From assembly GCA_003282965.1 (NCBI GenBank), contig QBYF01000001.1, positions 1 through 64,000 on the forward strand: a stretch of DNA of 64,000 nucleotides. Reading direction: 5' to 3'. Positions 16,560 through 26,492 of the stretch are shown here, one piece after another. The notes beneath the pieces were generated by a model, which did not search any database, was not told the origin of the DNA, and saw only the letters and a program-made list of their open reading frames with translations. Both the position numbers and the translations under genes were made by a program. This stretch comes from Pelagibacteraceae bacterium AG-325-E13 (lineage in GTDB: Bacteria; Pseudomonadota; Alphaproteobacteria; Pelagibacterales; Pelagibacteraceae). The stretch's first letter is position 1, and the number at the start of each line of letters is the position of its first letter.

Positions 16560-17365
16560 TGAAAATACTTGTATTAGGCGATGTGATGGGAGTTTCAGGG
16601 AGAAAAGCAATTAAAAAAAATCTTTCTAAAATTATTGATGACAATAAAATAGATTTTACCATTATAAATGGAGAAAACTCGGCAGATTCAGGAAAGGGAA
16701 TTACAAAATCTATAGCCGAAGAGTTTTTTTTGTTAGGTGTTGACGTCATTACCTCAGGAAACCATATTTGGGATCAAAAGGAAACGATCGATTACATAAA
16801 TAAAGAAAACAGACTTCTTAGGCCAGCAAATTTTCCGGAAGACTCTCCTGGAAAAGGTTATGGAGTATTTCAAACAAAGAGTAAGAAATATAAAGTTGGA
16901 GTAATAAATTTAATGGGAAATGTTTTTATGAAAAAAACTGAGGACGTTTTTAAAACAGCTAAAAAAATTAAAGAAAAGATTATATTAAAAAAAAATGTTG
17001 ATTTCATTTTAATAGATTTCCACGGTGAAATCACAAGTGAAAAAATGGCTATAGGACATTTTTTTGATGGTTCATCAACTGGAGTATTTGGGACGCATAC
17101 GCATGTGCCTACTGCCGATACAAGAATTTTGGAGAAAGGAACAGCTTATCAGACTGACATAGGAATGTGTGGAGATTATAATTCTGTAATTGGGATGAAT
17201 AAAGAAAATTCTTTAAAGAGATTTTTTAAAGACAAAGAGTCAAAACAACATTTTCCAGCCGAGGGAGAAGCTACGTTATCAGGAGTAATTATTGAAGGCG
17301 ATAACGAATCAGGTTTGGCAAAAAGAATAACAAGAGTAATTGAAGGAGGAAGTCTAATTAAATAA
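16559..17365 (+). CDS. YmdB-family (TIGR00282) metallophosphoesterase
   Basis: 268 residues. Di-metal ligands are visible: LGDVMG at 5-10, NGENSADSGKG near 39-49, SGNHIWDQKE near 67-76, DFHGE near 156-160 and GTHTHVPTAD near 178-187. Bacillus YmdB hydrolyses 2',3'-cyclic nucleotides and affects RNA turnover; this is the closest characterised relative I know. The position between folate cyclo-ligase and yebC is typical of alphaproteobacteria. Confidence 0.9.
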   Translation: MKILVLGDVMGVSGRKAIKKNLSKIIDDNKIDFTIINGENSADSGKGITKSIAEEFFLLGVDVITSGNHIWDQKETIDYINKENRLLRPANFPEDSPGKGYGVFQTKSKKYKVGVINLMGNVFMKKTEDVFKTAKKIKEKIILKKNVDFILIDFHGEITSEKMAIGHFFDGSSTGVFGTHTHVPTADTRILEKGTAYQTDIGMCGDYNSVIGMNKENSLKRFFKDKESKQHFPAEGEATLSGVIIEGDNESGLAKRITRVIEGGSLIK

Positions 17366-17367
17366 AT

Positions 17368-18093
17368 ATGGCAGGTCATTCTCACTGGGCAGGAATTAAA
17401 CATAAAAAGGGTCGTGCAGATAAAGAAAGATCAAAAATTTTTTCTAAACTATCGAGAGAAATAACAGTTGCTGCTAAGTTAGGAGATAAAGATCCAGATA
17501 TGAATCCGAGATTAAGGACAGCAATCCAAGCTGCGAAACAAGCAAACATGCCTAAAGATAATATTTCTAGGTCTATTAGCAAATCTGAGATGTCTGATGA
17601 AAAAAATTATGACAACTTAAGGTACGAGGGTTTTGGTCCATTTAATATCGCTTTTATAATTGAAACTTTAACAGATAATAAAAACAGATCTGCCTCAAGC
17701 ATTAGGACTATTTTGCAAAAAAATGGAGGAAGATTAGGAGAGTCAGGGTCAACCACGCACTTATTTTATAATTGTGGAATTATCCATATAGATAAGAAAA
17801 AAATTAGTGAAGAACAAATATTTGAAATAGCAATAAATTCTGGCGCTAAAGAATGTTTTAATTTAGATGGTTACTATGAAATTATTTGTGAAAAGGAGGA
17901 TTTTTATAAAGTCAAAAGCGATCTAGAAAAAAATTTAAATATTTTCGAATACTCTGGTATAGAATGGAGACCTATTAATTATTTAGATTTAAAAAAAGAA
18001 GAAACAGAAAAAATTGTAGAAATATTAGAGTCTTTAGAAGAATTAGATGATGTTCAAAATGTTTATATAAATGCTAATTTAGGAAATATTTAA
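17368..18093 (+). CDS. yebC: YebC/PmpR-family (TACO1) protein
   Basis: 241 residues. MAGHSHWAGIKHKKG, the SKLSREITVAAK helix, NPRLRTAIQAAKQANMPKDNI and GGRLGESGS are diagnostic. The family was annotated as a transcription regulator; newer work links members to translation of proline-rich stretches, like mitochondrial TACO1. It precedes ruvC by two bases, the usual yebC-ruvC order; ruvA and ruvB do not follow. Confidence 0.96.
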   Translation: MAGHSHWAGIKHKKGRADKERSKIFSKLSREITVAAKLGDKDPDMNPRLRTAIQAAKQANMPKDNISRSISKSEMSDEKNYDNLRYEGFGPFNIAFIIETLTDNKNRSASSIRTILQKNGGRLGESGSTTHLFYNCGIIHIDKKKISEEQIFEIAINSGAKECFNLDGYYEIICEKEDFYKVKSDLEKNLNIFEYSGIEWRPINYLDLKKEETEKIVEILESLEELDDVQNVYINANLGNI

Positions 18094-18095
18094 CT

Positions 18096-18587
18096 ATGAA
18101 AATTATAGGTATTGATCCAGGTTTAAGTGGAGCAATAGCAATTTTGGAGAATAATAAAGTACTTAACATTTTTGAAATTCCTGTGATGTCAGAAGGGAAA
18201 AAGAATAAAAGACAACTTAATAGTGCGCAACTAGTGAAGTTATTAAATGATAACGTTTCAAAAAATGAAGAAGTATCAGTAGTAGTAGAGCAAGTAAACG
18301 CAATGCCAGGGCAAGGAGTCACCAGTATGTTTAATTTTGGTCAAACATTTGGTGCTATTAAAGGTGTGTGTGCAGCTCTAGGACTGCCTATTTTTTTTGT
18401 TAGACCGTCCAAATGGAAAAAACACTTTGAATTGATTAATTCTTCAAAAGATTCTAGCAGAACTAAAGCAATAGAAATGTACCCTTCATTATCAAACGAT
18501 CTATCAAAAAAAAAAGATGTAAACAAATCTGACGCTATTCTTATAGCGAGGTTCTTCAGCGAGACTAGATTAAATGAAGGAAATTAA
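18096..18587 (+). CDS. ruvC: Crossover junction endodeoxyribonuclease RuvC
   Basis: 163 residues. GIDPGLSGA near 5-13 carries the first catalytic Asp, VVVEQVNAMPGQG near 65-77 the Glu, and the late SDAILIAR segment the C-terminal Asp. It resolves Holliday junctions as a dimer. ruvAB is not adjacent here, unlike in many relatives where ruvCAB are together; tolQ begins 70 bases later. Confidence 0.95.
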   Translation: MKIIGIDPGLSGAIAILENNKVLNIFEIPVMSEGKKNKRQLNSAQLVKLLNDNVSKNEEVSVVVEQVNAMPGQGVTSMFNFGQTFGAIKGVCAALGLPIFFVRPSKWKKHFELINSSKDSSRTKAIEMYPSLSNDLSKKKDVNKSDAILIARFFSETRLNEGN

Positions 18588-18656
18588 ATAAATTAATCAC
18601 ATATTTAATTTTAAAAGCGCCAAATTCATGACACATTCTAAAAGTAATTAACTTGA

Positions 18657-19337
18657 ATGGAACAAGAAATAGCAGCTCAAGTTGTTGGTTTAGGCGGTAG
18701 TTCAGATTTTTCATTATGGAAATTATTTGTCCGGGCTGATTTTGTTGTCAAATTTGTAATTATTTTATTAATCGCTAGCTCTATTTTTTCGTGGGCATTA
18801 ATATTTGATAAATTTAAATTATTTAAAAATATAAATGCTTCTACTGAAGATTTTGAAAAAAAATTTTGGAAAGCAAAATCTGCTGAAAGTTTTAATAATA
18901 ATCTTCCCTCTACCTCTAAAGATCCAGCTACAATAATTTTTAAAACTGCAATGAATGAAGTTATGAAAACAAAAAGACAATCATCTTCAGTGCAGGCAGT
19001 AAGAGTTGAAAGAATTTTAGAGATTGCTACAGATACTGAAATTAAGAAGATAGAAAAAAATTTTACTTATCTTGCAACAATAGGTTCAACAGCACCCTTT
19101 ATAGGCCTGTTTGGAACGGTTTGGGGTATCATGAATTCCTTTCAATCAATTGCAATTTCTAGAAATACAAGTTTGGCTATTGTAGCTCCCGGTATTGCCG
19201 AAGCTTTATTTGCAACTGCTCTTGGTTTATTGGCTGCAATTCCAGCTGTGGTTGCTTACAACAAATTTAATAGTGACTCAAAAAGATATATTTCAAAAAT
19301 AGACAACTTTTCAAAAAGATTTTTATCAATAATATAA
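18657..19337 (+). CDS. tolQ: Tol-Pal system proton channel subunit TolQ
   Basis: 226 residues with three membrane helices (about 27-48, 135-160, 170-195) and the ExbB/TolQ block TIGSTAPFIGLFGTVWGIM near 140-158. With TolR it uses proton-motive force to energise TolA for outer-membrane constriction. It is the first gene of tolQRAB-pal-cpoB; the 69 bases before it are the likely promoter region. Confidence 0.96.
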   Translation: MEQEIAAQVVGLGGSSDFSLWKLFVRADFVVKFVIILLIASSIFSWALIFDKFKLFKNINASTEDFEKKFWKAKSAESFNNNLPSTSKDPATIIFKTAMNEVMKTKRQSSSVQAVRVERILEIATDTEIKKIEKNFTYLATIGSTAPFIGLFGTVWGIMNSFQSIAISRNTSLAIVAPGIAEALFATALGLLAAIPAVVAYNKFNSDSKRYISKIDNFSKRFLSII

Positions 19338-19339
19338 AA

Positions 19340-19753
19340 ATGGCTTTAAAATTTAATCGCTCAAGAAACGAACCTATGAGTGAAATTAACGTTACACCGT
19401 TCGTTGACGTAATGTTAGTTTTATTAATCATTTTTATGGTAACAGCTCCTCTTTTAACAGTTGGCGTCCAAGTTGACTTACCTGAGTCCGCAGCAGATTC
19501 TTTACCTGATGATCAGGAACCTTTAACAATTTCTATAAATTCAAAAGGAGAAATTTATATTCAAGAACATAAAGTTAATTATCAAAAAATAGTCCCAAAA
19601 CTTCTAGCTATTGCTAAGAATAGAACAGATACAAGAATTTATGTTCGAGGCGATAAAACAATTAATTATGGTAGAGTTTTAGAGGTTATGGGAACATTGT
19701 CTGGTGCAGGTTTTTCAAAAGTAGCTTTAATATCTGAACCATACAAAAATTAA
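19340..19753 (+). CDS. tolR: Tol-Pal system subunit TolR
   Basis: 137 residues. ISEINVTPFVDVMLVLLIIF-type membrane helix near 14-35, with the proton-accepting Asp in FVDVM, followed by a periplasmic domain. The ExbD/TolR layout is complete. It begins two bases after tolQ. Confidence 0.96.
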   Translation: MALKFNRSRNEPMSEINVTPFVDVMLVLLIIFMVTAPLLTVGVQVDLPESAADSLPDDQEPLTISINSKGEIYIQEHKVNYQKIVPKLLAIAKNRTDTRIYVRGDKTINYGRVLEVMGTLSGAGFSKVALISEPYKN

Positions 19754-19760
19754 ATGAAAA

Positions 19761-20567
19761 ATGGCAAAAAGTTTAATTTATTCTATTATTTTTCACTCGG
19801 TAATGATTATGCTGACCATTTTATCTTTACCTTTCATGATTAGAGAGCCAATAGATTTACCTCCTATAGTATCCGTTGAATTGATTCAAATATCAGACAA
19901 AACAAATATTCCTTTTGCTCCAAAAGCTAGAAAAATTATTGAGGAGACTAAAGAAAAAGAGGAGAGAGTAGTCTCTGAACAAGCACCTCCAGCAGCAAAA
20001 GCAAAGGAAAAGCCTGATAGAATTCCTCTGCCTGATGAAAAAAAGGAAAAAAAACAAATTGTTAAAAAAAAACAAAATCCAGAAGAGATAGAACCCCAAA
20101 TAAGACAATCTTCCGAGTTTGAAAAAAAAGAAATTATAGACACTAATCAAATAGCAGCTTTAATTGATAAAGCTAAAGAGGAGGAAGCTGTAAAAAAAAA
20201 TAAAATAGACAAATTAACCCAAAGTAATGTTAAGAACTCTTTTGCAACAGGTTTATCTTTATCCGAAGAAGATGCACTTAGAGCTCAGATTTTTGGGTGT
20301 TGGAGTGTACCTCTTGGTTTACCATACGATGAAAATTTGTTAGTTAGAATTAAACTTAAATTAAAACAAGACGGAACAATTATGAAATCTGAGATTTTAG
20401 ACCATCAAAGAATGAATAGGCCTGGACAAAAATTCTATAAAGTACTGGCTGAAAGCGCATTAAGAGCCGTTCGATTATGTCAACCTCTTAAGGTTCCACC
20501 CACAGGATACGAAAAGTGGAAAGATATACAATTAAATTTTAATCCTGCAGAAATGTTAAAAGGTTGA
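19761..20567 (+). CDS. tolA: Envelope energy-transducing protein TolA
   Basis: 268 residues: an N-terminal membrane anchor (about 5-25), a central Glu/Lys/Pro-rich periplasmic segment (about 55-165), and a C-terminal globular domain starting [15 protein letters not shown] near 178. The same architecture as TolA, shorter than the E. coli protein. The call rests on position between tolR and tolB and on architecture, since TolA diverges quickly. Confidence 0.9.
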   Translation: MAKSLIYSIIFHSVMIMLTILSLPFMIREPIDLPPIVSVELIQISDKTNIPFAPKARKIIEETKEKEERVVSEQAPPAAKAKEKPDRIPLPDEKKEKKQIVKKKQNPEEIEPQIRQSSEFEKKEIIDTNQIAALIDKAKEEEAVKKNKIDKLTQSNVKNSFATGLSLSEEDALRAQIFGCWSVPLGLPYDENLLVRIKLKLKQDGTIMKSEILDHQRMNRPGQKFYKVLAESALRAVRLCQPLKVPPTGYEKWKDIQLNFNPAEMLKG

Positions 20568-20568
20568 T

Positions 20569-21906
20569 ATGAAAAAAATATTTTTAGCTTTAACTATATA
20601 TTTCATCTCCTTAAATTCTTCATACGCTTTAATAGAAGTTGATATAACTAGAGGAAATTTAGACCCTCTTCCCATAGCGGTTTCACCTTTACACGTTGAT
20701 ATAAAATCAACAGAACATGAAGGTATAAAAGTTAAAGAGCTTGGTGCTAATATTTCATCAATAATAGAAAGAAATTTTAAAAACACTGGATTGTTTAATC
20801 CATTAAAAAAAGAGGCTTTTGTTCAAAAACCAGATATTGCTCATTTAAAACCTAGATTTGAAGACTGGAGATTAATTAAGGCACAAGCACTAGTAACAGG
20901 AAAAATATTAGTTAAAGATGGAAAGTTAAAAGTAGAATTTAGGCTTTGGGATTTAACAGCAGCTAAAGAAATGACTGCTTTAGCTTTTACTACAACACCT
21001 ACAAATTGGAGAAGAGTTGCTCATATAATTTCTGATAAAATATATGAACGTTTAACTGGCGAAGAAGGATATTTTGATACGAGAATTATATATGTAGCAG
21101 AAAGTGGTCCCAAAGATCAAAGAGTTAAAAAGTTAGGGATTATGGATCAAGATGGTGCGAATACAAAATATCTAACATTAGGAAATGAACTCGTGTTAAC
21201 ACCAAGATTTAATCCTACTAATCAAATGGTTACATATCTCTCATATTTTAGGAATATGCCAAGAGTTTATTTGCTTGATATAGAAACAGGTGTTCAAGAA
21301 GTGGTTGGAAATTTCCCAGGTATGACTTTTGCTCCTAGATTTTCTCCTGATGGAAAAAAGATAATAATGAGTTTCGCTGAAGACGGTAATTCAGATATTT
21401 ATACAATGGATTTAGAAACAAGAGTAGTTGAAAGAATAACCAACCATTCTTCAATTGATACATCGCCATCCTTTTCTCCAGATGGAAAATTTATTGTTTT
21501 CAATTCAGATCGAAGTGGGCTGCAACAAATATATGTTATGAGGAGTGATGGTAGCAGCGTGAAAAGAATAACATTTGGTAATGGAATTTATGGAACACCA
21601 GTTTGGTCTCCAAGAGGAGATTTAATTGCTTTTACAAAAGTTAGAAAAGGAAGGTTTTATATTGGAGTAATGAGGACAGATGGTTCAGGAGAAAGATTGT
21701 TAACTGAAAATTTTTATCAAGAAGCTCCTTCTTGGTCTCCTAATGGAAGAGTTTTAGTATTCTATAGAGAGACTAAAGCTGGTTCTAAAGGAGAAGGTTT
21801 TTCAGCTTCACTTTGGTCAATAGATATAACAGGCTATAATGAAAGAAAACTAACCACAAAAACTGACGCATCAGACCCATCTTGGTCTTCTTTATTATCA
21901 AAGTGA
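20569..21906 (+). CDS. tolB: Tol-Pal system periplasmic beta-propeller TolB
   Basis: 445 residues with an N-terminal signal peptide ([20 protein letters not shown]). The N-terminal TolB domain is followed by a six-bladed propeller whose repeats show FSPDGK, WSPRGD and WSPNGR. It links Pal to TolA. Start one base after tolA. Confidence 0.97.
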   Translation: MKKIFLALTIYFISLNSSYALIEVDITRGNLDPLPIAVSPLHVDIKSTEHEGIKVKELGANISSIIERNFKNTGLFNPLKKEAFVQKPDIAHLKPRFEDWRLIKAQALVTGKILVKDGKLKVEFRLWDLTAAKEMTALAFTTTPTNWRRVAHIISDKIYERLTGEEGYFDTRIIYVAESGPKDQRVKKLGIMDQDGANTKYLTLGNELVLTPRFNPTNQMVTYLSYFRNMPRVYLLDIETGVQEVVGNFPGMTFAPRFSPDGKKIIMSFAEDGNSDIYTMDLETRVVERITNHSSIDTSPSFSPDGKFIVFNSDRSGLQQIYVMRSDGSSVKRITFGNGIYGTPVWSPRGDLIAFTKVRKGRFYIGVMRTDGSGERLLTENFYQEAPSWSPNGRVLVFYRETKAGSKGEGFSASLWSIDITGYNERKLTTKTDASDPSWSSLLSK

Positions 21907-21983
21907 GGGCATTTTTTGTGTAATTAAAGCTTGAATAATGTTTAATAATTTGAAATATTTCAACAATCAACCCAGGGGAAAAA

Positions 21984-22460
21984 ATGACATTTAACAGGAA
22001 TTTGAAAAATATATTTTTAGTAGTTTTTACAACCTTGATTTTAAGCGCATGTTCAACGGCTAAGAAATCAGGTGATATGGATGGCGACGTATATACTGGT
22101 AAAGAAACAGTAAAATATTTAGCGAGTGGAGTTCCAGATAGAGTATTTTTTGCTACTAACAAATCTTCTTTAACTACAGCCTCAAGAGCGACCCTAAGAA
22201 AGCAAGCTACTTATTTAAGAAAGAATAAAAAGCTTAATGTAACAATAGAAGGTCACGCTGACGAAAGAGGAACTAGAGAATACAACTTAGCTTTAGGTGA
22301 AAGAAGAGCTAACGCAGCCAGAGATTATTTAATGACCTATGGAATTTCAGGTAAAAGAATTTCCACAATCAGTTATGGTAAGGAAAAGCCAGTTAATCCT
22401 GCATCTAGCCCTTTAGCATGGTCTCAAAACAGACGATCAGTTACAGTTAAAGTAAATTAA
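21984..22460 (+). CDS. pal: Peptidoglycan-associated lipoprotein Pal
   Basis: 158 residues. A lipobox LSAC places the lipidated Cys at about position 23. The OmpA-like peptidoglycan-binding domain includes VFFATNKSSL, IEGHADERGTREYN and LGERRANAARDYL. A strong GGGGAAAA precedes the ATG. Outer-membrane anchor of the Tol-Pal system. A perfect hairpin terminator follows. Confidence 0.97.
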   Translation: MTFNRNLKNIFLVVFTTLILSACSTAKKSGDMDGDVYTGKETVKYLASGVPDRVFFATNKSSLTTASRATLRKQATYLRKNKKLNVTIEGHADERGTREYNLALGERRANAARDYLMTYGISGKRISTISYGKEKPVNPASSPLAWSQNRRSVTVKVN

Positions 22461-22472
22461 TATTTAAGATTT

Positions 22473-22513
22473 AAGACCCTTTAATAAACACATTATTAAA
22501 GGGTCTTTTTTTT
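22473..22513 (+). terminator. Intrinsic terminator after pal
   Basis: A 15-bp perfect stem (arms 22473-22487 and 22493-22507, core AAGACCCTTT/AAAGGGTCTT) with loop ACACA, followed by a T-run to 22513. It is one of only two clear intrinsic terminators in the window and separates pal from cpoB. Confidence 0.92.
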
Positions 22514-22540
22514 GCCATTTTGTATATTTAAAGAATCATT

Positions 22541-23503
22541 ATGGTTTTAATTAAAAAAAATTTTTTAATTTTTTCTATCATTTTATTGTTGTCATTCTCT
22601 TTTTTAGAAGCAGAAGAAGAAGAAGTTTTAATTCAAGCAGTAGCAGATCAAATTCAAGTTTTAACTAAAGATTTAAAAACCTTGGAAAAAGCTGTCTATA
22701 ATAAATCTGATATTATCAAATCTTCAAACATATCTACAATACAATCCGATGGACTCAACGAAGATATTTTAACTAAACATCTTTTAAAATTAAATGAAAT
22801 TGAAGACCAATTTAGAGAACTAACGAATAAATTTGAGGAAGTTAATTTTAAATTAGATAAATTATCTTCGCGAGTAACAAAAATTCAATCAGACAATCAA
22901 CTAAGGTTCTCTGATCTTGAAAATGTAAATCCAGAAATTAAAAATAAAAAAACAAAAAAAAATTTACCGGGATCTAGTCAACCTGCAGATTTTGGTGCAA
23001 ACCCAGGATACTCTGTCTCTAGTTTGCCAAAAAAACAAGAGACTAGTTCGATCGAGAGCGCTCAAACAGTTATACTTGAGGAACCAGAAAAAAAAGAATC
23101 TTTGTTACCAAACAAACCACCGAAAGAACAATATGAGTTTGCTGTTAGCTTTATGAAAATAGGCGATTATGAAACTGCAGAGTTTGCACTAAAGGAATTT
23201 ATTGAAAAAAACAAAGGTGATGATTTAGCAGGGAATGCTCAATATTGGTACGGTGAAACATTCAGAATAAGACAACTTTACTCGGATGCGGCTACAGCAT
23301 ATTTAGATGGCTACCAGAATTATCCTAAAAGCAAAAAGGCTCCCGATAATCTTTTAAAACTTGGTATTACAATGGTTCAGTTAGGTGAAAAAGATCAAGG
23401 TTGTAAGATGATATCTGGTGTAAAAAAAGAATATCCAAAAGCAAGTAAGTCTGTGTTACAAAAAGCGCAGTATGAGCAAAAAAAATTCAAATGTAATTCT
23501 TAA
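22541..23503 (+). CDS. cpoB: Tol-Pal associated periplasmic protein CpoB/YbgF
   Basis: 320 residues: a signal peptide ending near FLEA (about 24), an N-terminal coiled coil, a low-complexity linker with GSSQPAD and EEPEKKE, and a C-terminal TPR domain (EQYEFAVSFMKIGDYETAE, then AQYWYGETFR and a third repeat). CpoB coordinates peptidoglycan synthesis with outer-membrane constriction. It overlaps tilS by 32 bases. Confidence 0.92.
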   Translation: MVLIKKNFLIFSIILLLSFSFLEAEEEEVLIQAVADQIQVLTKDLKTLEKAVYNKSDIIKSSNISTIQSDGLNEDILTKHLLKLNEIEDQFRELTNKFEEVNFKLDKLSSRVTKIQSDNQLRFSDLENVNPEIKNKKTKKNLPGSSQPADFGANPGYSVSSLPKKQETSSIESAQTVILEEPEKKESLLPNKPPKEQYEFAVSFMKIGDYETAEFALKEFIEKNKGDDLAGNAQYWYGETFRIRQLYSDAATAYLDGYQNYPKSKKAPDNLLKLGITMVQLGEKDQGCKMISGVKKEYPKASKSVLQKAQYEQKKFKCNS

Positions 23504-24494
23504 GAATAGATTTAAGGATTATGATGAATTGTCAAATATTTATTTAAATTTTAAAAAAAAACTCAATCTTTTTAAAAAAAAAAATTTCCTAATCGCTGTT
23601 TCTGGAGGACCAGACAGCTTGGCTTTGGCAGCTTTAGCAAAATCTTACAATTATGAAAAAAGATCTAAAATCTTTTATGTTTTAGTTGATCACAAGCTAA
23701 GAAAAGATTCATCCCGGGAAGCCCAATTAGTAAAAAAATTACTCAAAAAACACGGAATTAATCTTTATATTCTTAAAAATAATAAAATAATAAATAAGAA
23801 TATTCAAAGTGAGGCCCGGAAAGTTCGATATAGTCTTCTTACTTCTTTTTGCAAAAAAAAAAATATAAATGTGATTTTGACTGCTCACAATCTAGAAGAT
23901 CAAGTTGAAACTTTCTTTATTAGACTATCAAGAGGTAGTGGTTTGGATGGATTATCTTCAATGAAAAAGATTAATAAAATTGAAAATAGTATTAAATTAG
24001 TAAGGCCTTTATTGGATTTTAAAAAAATCGAGCTTATTAAAATATCAAAAATTATCTTTGGTAAGTATTATAACGATCCATCAAATAAAAATACAAAATA
24101 TTTAAGAACTAGAATTAGAAACCTAAAAAAAATCCTTGAGACGAGTGGCATTAACTATGATCAGGTGATTAAATCGATTAAAAATTTAGCTTCAAGTAAA
24201 GATACTTTAGAGCAATATTTTAATCAAATATATAAGAATATTGTAAATAAAAAGAAAAGTGAAATAATGATCGACTTAAAAATTTTTAATAAAATAAACC
24301 AAGAAATGAAAATGAGAGTATTAAAAAAAGCAATAAAGGATTTAACTAAAGTTTATTATGTAGCAAGGTCAAAAAAAATCTTCAATTTAATTGATCAAAT
24401 TAAAGCAAAGAAAAATGCAAAACTAACTCTAGGAGGATGTATCATTTCCAGGGAAAAAAATCATATAAATTTAAAGAAAGAGATCAAAAATTAG
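23472..24494 (+). CDS. tilS: tRNA(Ile)-lysidine synthase
   Basis: 340 residues. The PP-loop SGGPDSLALAAL is near 46-57, and HNLEDQVETFFIRLSRGSGLDGL near 137-159 is the TilS signature. It makes lysidine at C34 of the CAU tRNA-Ile so that AUA is read as Ile, an essential activity in this AUA-rich genome. The C-terminal substrate domain is reduced compared with E. coli (432 residues). The cpoB-tilS-ftsH order fits the usual tilS-ftsH pairing. Confidence 0.94.
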   Translation: MSKKNSNVILKNRFKDYDELSNIYLNFKKKLNLFKKKNFLIAVSGGPDSLALAALAKSYNYEKRSKIFYVLVDHKLRKDSSREAQLVKKLLKKHGINLYILKNNKIINKNIQSEARKVRYSLLTSFCKKKNINVILTAHNLEDQVETFFIRLSRGSGLDGLSSMKKINKIENSIKLVRPLLDFKKIELIKISKIIFGKYYNDPSNKNTKYLRTRIRNLKKILETSGINYDQVIKSIKNLASSKDTLEQYFNQIYKNIVNKKKSEIMIDLKIFNKINQEMKMRVLKKAIKDLTKVYYVARSKKIFNLIDQIKAKKNAKLTLGGCIISREKNHINLKKEIKN

Positions 24495-24589
24495 GAATTT
24501 TACTAAATGTGATATAATTTGTCTTATTTACAACTTAATTGTCTTTAATATAGACTTGTTTAATTAAAAAAAATACTTATTTAAATTAC

Positions 24590-26485
24590 ATGAATTTTAA
24601 AAATTTAATAATGTGGGGAATTATAGTCTTACTTTCTGTAGGTCTATTTAACATGTTTCAAGACCCCAAAAAAATAAACGCAGAAAACAATAAACTTCCT
24701 TTTTCGAGCTTCATGAGTGAGGTAGAGGCAGGTAGGGTAGTTGAAGTTCAAATTCAAGGTAACAATATTTCTGGAGTTTTATCTGATGGTAAAACTTTTA
24801 ATACGTACTCTCCAAATTATCCAAATCTAGTTGAAAAACTATCTGAACAAAATATAAGTATAGTTGCTTCCCCACTAGAGGATAAAATGCCTTCACTTTT
24901 AGGAATACTTTTATCTTGGTTCCCAATGTTATTATTAATAGGAGTTTGGATTTTCTTTATGCGTCAGATGCAAGGAGGAAAAGGTGGAGCAATGGGATTT
25001 GGAAGGTCAAAGGCAAAACTTTTAAATGAAGCTCAGGGTAAAGTTACTTTCAATGACGTAGCTGGAGTTGAAGAAGCAAAAGAGGAAGTAGAGGAGATTG
25101 TAGAATTTTTAAAAGATCCAAAAAAATTTAGTAGGTTGGGAGGAAAAATTCCAAAAGGAGCATTATTAATTGGCCCACCCGGAACAGGAAAAACTTTATT
25201 AGCTAAAGCAATTGCTGGAGAGGCAAATGTACCCTTTTTTTCTATCTCTGGATCAGATTTTGTTGAAATGTTTGTAGGAGTAGGGGCATCTAGAGTTAGA
25301 GATATGTTTGAACAAGGAAAGAAACATTCACCATGTATAATTTTTATTGATGAGATTGATGCAGTTGGAAGAAGCAGGGGTGCCGGACTTGGTGGAGGCA
25401 ATGATGAAAGAGAACAGACCCTTAATCAGCTTTTAGTAGAAATGGATGGCTTTGATACTAATGAAGGAATAATTTTAATTGCTGCTACTAATAGACCAGA
25501 TGTTTTAGATCCTGCTTTATTAAGACCCGGAAGATTTGATAGACAGGTAGTTGTTGGAAATCCAGATATTATTGGAAGAGAAGCGATTTTAAAAGTACAT
25601 GTAAAAAAGATAAGCACTGGACCAGATGTAAAATTAAGAACTATTGCAAGAGGAACTCCAGGGTTTTCTGGAGCAGATTTGGCAAATTTAATAAACGAGT
25701 CTGCTTTATTAGCTGCAAGAAAAAATAAAAGAGTTGTAACTATGTCTGACGTAGAAGAAGCAAAAGATAAAGTTATGATGGGAGCAGAAAGAAGATCTAT
25801 GGTCATGTCTGAAGATGAGAAAAAACTAACAGCATATCACGAAGGAGGACACGCAATTGTAGCTTTAAATGAAGAAGCATCAGATCCAATACATAAAGCA
25901 ACAATTATACCTAGAGGTAGAGCTTTGGGCATGGTGATGAGATTGCCTGAAAGAGATCAACTTTCAGTTACCAGAGAAAAAATGCATTCAGATATAGCAG
26001 TAGCAATGGGAGGAAGAATTGCTGAGGAAATTATTTTTGGTCATGATAAAGTAACCTCGGGCGCTTCATCGGATATTGATATGGTTACTAAAATGGCAAA
26101 AAACATGGTTACAAAATATGGAATGAGCAAAGAGCTAGGAACAATTGCTTATGGTGAAAACGAAGAAGAGGTATTTTTAGGAAGATCGGTTACAAAACAG
26201 CAAAATATGTCTGAAGACACTGCTAAAAAAGTCGATGAAGAAGTAAAAAAAATTGTAGATAAAGGTTATGAGAGAGCTAGAAAAGTTTTAACTGAAAAAA
26301 TCGACGATCTTCATAAGATTGCAAAAGCACTTTTAATTTATGAGACGTTATCTGGTGATGAAATAAGGGATTTGATATTAAAAAACATTAAGCCATCTAG
26401 ATCATTCAAAGAAGATGACGATGATGATGGAAAAGCTTCATCTGCTCTCGGCTCATTAGGTTTAAAACCAAAACCTGCGATTTAA
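24590..26485 (+). CDS. ftsH: ATP-dependent membrane zinc metalloprotease FtsH
   Basis: 631 residues. Two N-terminal membrane helices (about 6-22 and 103-124) flank a periplasmic domain. The AAA domain has Walker A GPPGTGKT at 195-202, FIDEIDAVG near 252 and the second region of homology [17 protein letters not shown]. The protease motif HEGGH is at 417-421, with its third ligand in SSDIDMVT. It degrades membrane and regulatory proteins, including sigma-32 in E. coli; rpoH lies 4.5 kb downstream. I saw no sigma-32-type promoter in the 95-base upstream gap. Confidence 0.97.
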   Translation: MNFKNLIMWGIIVLLSVGLFNMFQDPKKINAENNKLPFSSFMSEVEAGRVVEVQIQGNNISGVLSDGKTFNTYSPNYPNLVEKLSEQNISIVASPLEDKMPSLLGILLSWFPMLLLIGVWIFFMRQMQGGKGGAMGFGRSKAKLLNEAQGKVTFNDVAGVEEAKEEVEEIVEFLKDPKKFSRLGGKIPKGALLIGPPGTGKTLLAKAIAGEANVPFFSISGSDFVEMFVGVGASRVRDMFEQGKKHSPCIIFIDEIDAVGRSRGAGLGGGNDEREQTLNQLLVEMDGFDTNEGIILIAATNRPDVLDPALLRPGRFDRQVVVGNPDIIGREAILKVHVKKISTGPDVKLRTIARGTPGFSGADLANLINESALLAARKNKRVVTMSDVEEAKDKVMMGAERRSMVMSEDEKKLTAYHEGGHAIVALNEEASDPIHKATIIPRGRALGMVMRLPERDQLSVTREKMHSDIAVAMGGRIAEEIIFGHDKVTSGASSDIDMVTKMAKNMVTKYGMSKELGTIAYGENEEEVFLGRSVTKQQNMSEDTAKKVDEEVKKIVDKGYERARKVLTEKIDDLHKIAKALLIYETLSGDEIRDLILKNIKPSRSFKEDDDDDGKASSALGSLGLKPKPAI

Positions 26486-26492
26486 AAAAACC

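Noticed and set aside
24495-24589. Sigma-32 heat-shock promoter before ftsH
   Set aside because: No CTTGAA-type -35 with a fitting -10 is visible; the gap is plain AT-rich sequence.
25033-25806. Minus-strand open frames inside ftsH
   Set aside because: They are antisense shadows of a well-conserved gene, with no motif or ribosome binding site.
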